Source of the DNA: Nitrospirota bacterium
Lineage (GTDB): Bacteria; Nitrospinota_A; UBA7883; JACRGQ01
NCBI GenBank assembly: GCA_024275775.1
Contig: JAJRYM010000034.1
Location: 1 to 6,339 of the forward strand
DNA length: 6,339 nucleotides
Reading direction: 5' to 3'
Under the pieces are notes generated by a model. That model worked only from the letters and a program-made list of their open reading frames with translations, had not been told where the DNA came from and ran no database searches. The stretch's first letter is position 1, and every line of letters begins with the position of its first letter. Positions 5,627 to 6,339 of the stretch are shown here, piece after piece. A program made the translations under genes and the position numbers.

Positions 5627-6339
5627 ATGTCTAATCTAAAACAACCTTATCGCTTCAGGGAAAGGAAACTCATAATCGAGTATTCCGCGCTGTTTTGCGA
5701 TACCCCCGCCCAGCTTCTGGGAAGCGAGCTGTTCGGCGATATTCTGTCCCGCTTTATTGCAAAGCTATCCCGCAAGAAAAGCCTTTTATACCTTTTTCTT
5801 AAGGAATCTTCTCCCGGCAAAAGCGACGGGGAAATAGCCTCCGTAATGGTTAATCTCTTTCGGCTGTTGGCCGGCCATACGGCGGACGAGATAAGCGGTA
5901 TGAACGAGGAGTTCGCGTCGGTTCTTTCCAAGCCGGAAAGGGTTAACGAATTTAAGGAAGAGCTTTACAATTTCTGGCGCAGGCTTGAAAGGATTATATA
6001 TTTTGAAATCCCCGTCAGTAAAGAGCAGACCAAAAGCGACGTTTTCCACGCCCAGTTTCTGCAAACCAGCGAAAACTTTAAATCGCTTATTCTTTCCACC
6101 CACAGGAGGGTGGGTAAAAACCTGCTGGGAAAGTATCCGCGTGTTTACAGGCAGTTGCCGGCCGGCTCCAAGATGGGGATGCTTACAAAAAAAATCCAAT
6201 GGAACTGTCCGGAATTTCTCAGCGCTTTCAGTTCGGTTCCGTTTGTCCGTCTTACGGTTATTGAATCCCCGCTGATTCTTTACACGCACGCCAACAAGCG
6301 GAAGGGCGGTTTCGATGAAATCCAGGCCATGCCTGCGGA
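5627..6339 (+). CDS. Uncharacterised protein, 5' part only (runs off the right edge)
   Basis: I do not recognise this protein. The frame is open from the ATG at 5627 through the window end with no stop (237 complete codons plus two bases), so the C terminus is missing. An AGGAA at 5615-5619 gives a ribosome-binding site about seven bases upstream of the ATG. Codon choice matches accA and the other genes here, and the protein has a normal balance of hydrophobic and charged residues, so it is very probably real. There is no signal peptide and no membrane segment. Residues 1-125 look largely helical and begin with a basic segment (YRFRERKLIIEY). The later part carries a basic stretch THRRVGKNLLGKYPRVYRQL (about 164-183) and then short hydrophobic beta-like segments (VPFVRLTVIE, PLILYTHANK) before KGGFDEIQ near the edge. 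No nucleotide-binding, metal-binding or catalytic motif is evident. It lies downstream of accA on the same strand, behind a candidate terminator, so a functional link to fatty-acid synthesis is only weakly suggested. Confidence 0.85.
   Translation, partial: MSNLKQPYRFRERKLIIEYSALFCDTPAQLLGSELFGDILSRFIAKLSRKKSLLYLFLKESSPGKSDGEIASVMVNLFRLLAGHTADEISGMNEEFASVLSKPERVNEFKEELYNFWRRLERIIYFEIPVSKEQTKSDVFHAQFLQTSENFKSLILSTHRRVGKNLLGKYPRVYRQLPAGSKMGMLTKKIQWNCPEFLSAFSSVPFVRLTVIESPLILYTHANKRKGGFDEIQAMPA

Noticed and set aside
5786..6289. Minus-strand frame of 167 codons and an overlapping 96-codon plus-strand frame near the right edge
   Set aside because: The plus-strand frame starting at 5627 is open throughout, has a ribosome-binding site and better residue composition. 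The others overlap it and look like shadows rich in Arg, Pro and Lys.

Overview
The window looks like ordinary chromosomal housekeeping DNA of a Gram-negative-type bacterium. It holds a heme chaperone gene (hemW), a GAF-domain sigma-54 activator, glucose-6-phosphate isomerase (pgi), a small glutaredoxin, the alpha subunit of acetyl-CoA carboxyltransferase (accA), and the 5' part of an unrecognised gene cut by the right edge. Base composition is mixed, roughly half GC. The sigma-54 activator, a short (465 aa) bacterial-type Pgi and an E. coli-like AccA would suit a Desulfobacterota-, Deferribacterota- or Nitrospirota-like lineage, but that assignment is a guess. I see no tRNA, rRNA, insertion sequence, CRISPR array or phage gene.

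Layout, left to right. Bases 1-57 may hold the 3' end of an upstream gene overlapping hemW by ATGA. hemW (54-1181) is followed after 32 bases by the sigma-54 activator (1214-2689), probably in the same transcript. The activator converges on pgi (2722-4119, minus), with a candidate hairpin terminator between them. The glutaredoxin (4212-4460, minus) lies 92 bases upstream of pgi, and pgi seems to have its own extended -10 promoter. A 103-base divergent region (4461-4563) separates the glutaredoxin from accA (4564-5520, plus). After accA comes a 106-base hairpin-rich, CCGG-rich spacer, then an open frame (5627-6339) that runs off the window.

The genes do not form one obvious pathway: heme-enzyme maturation, sigma-54-dependent control, sugar-phosphate interconversion, thiol redox and fatty-acid initiation sit side by side. 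No target promoter of the activator (GG-N10-GC at -24/-12) was recognised by eye.

I did not find a clearly new biological system. The points most worth a second look are the unrecognised gene at the right edge, a non-consensus cysteine-containing Walker A loop in the activator, a promoter arrangement that may give accA a leaderless mRNA, and a sharp AT-rich valley across the end of hemW.
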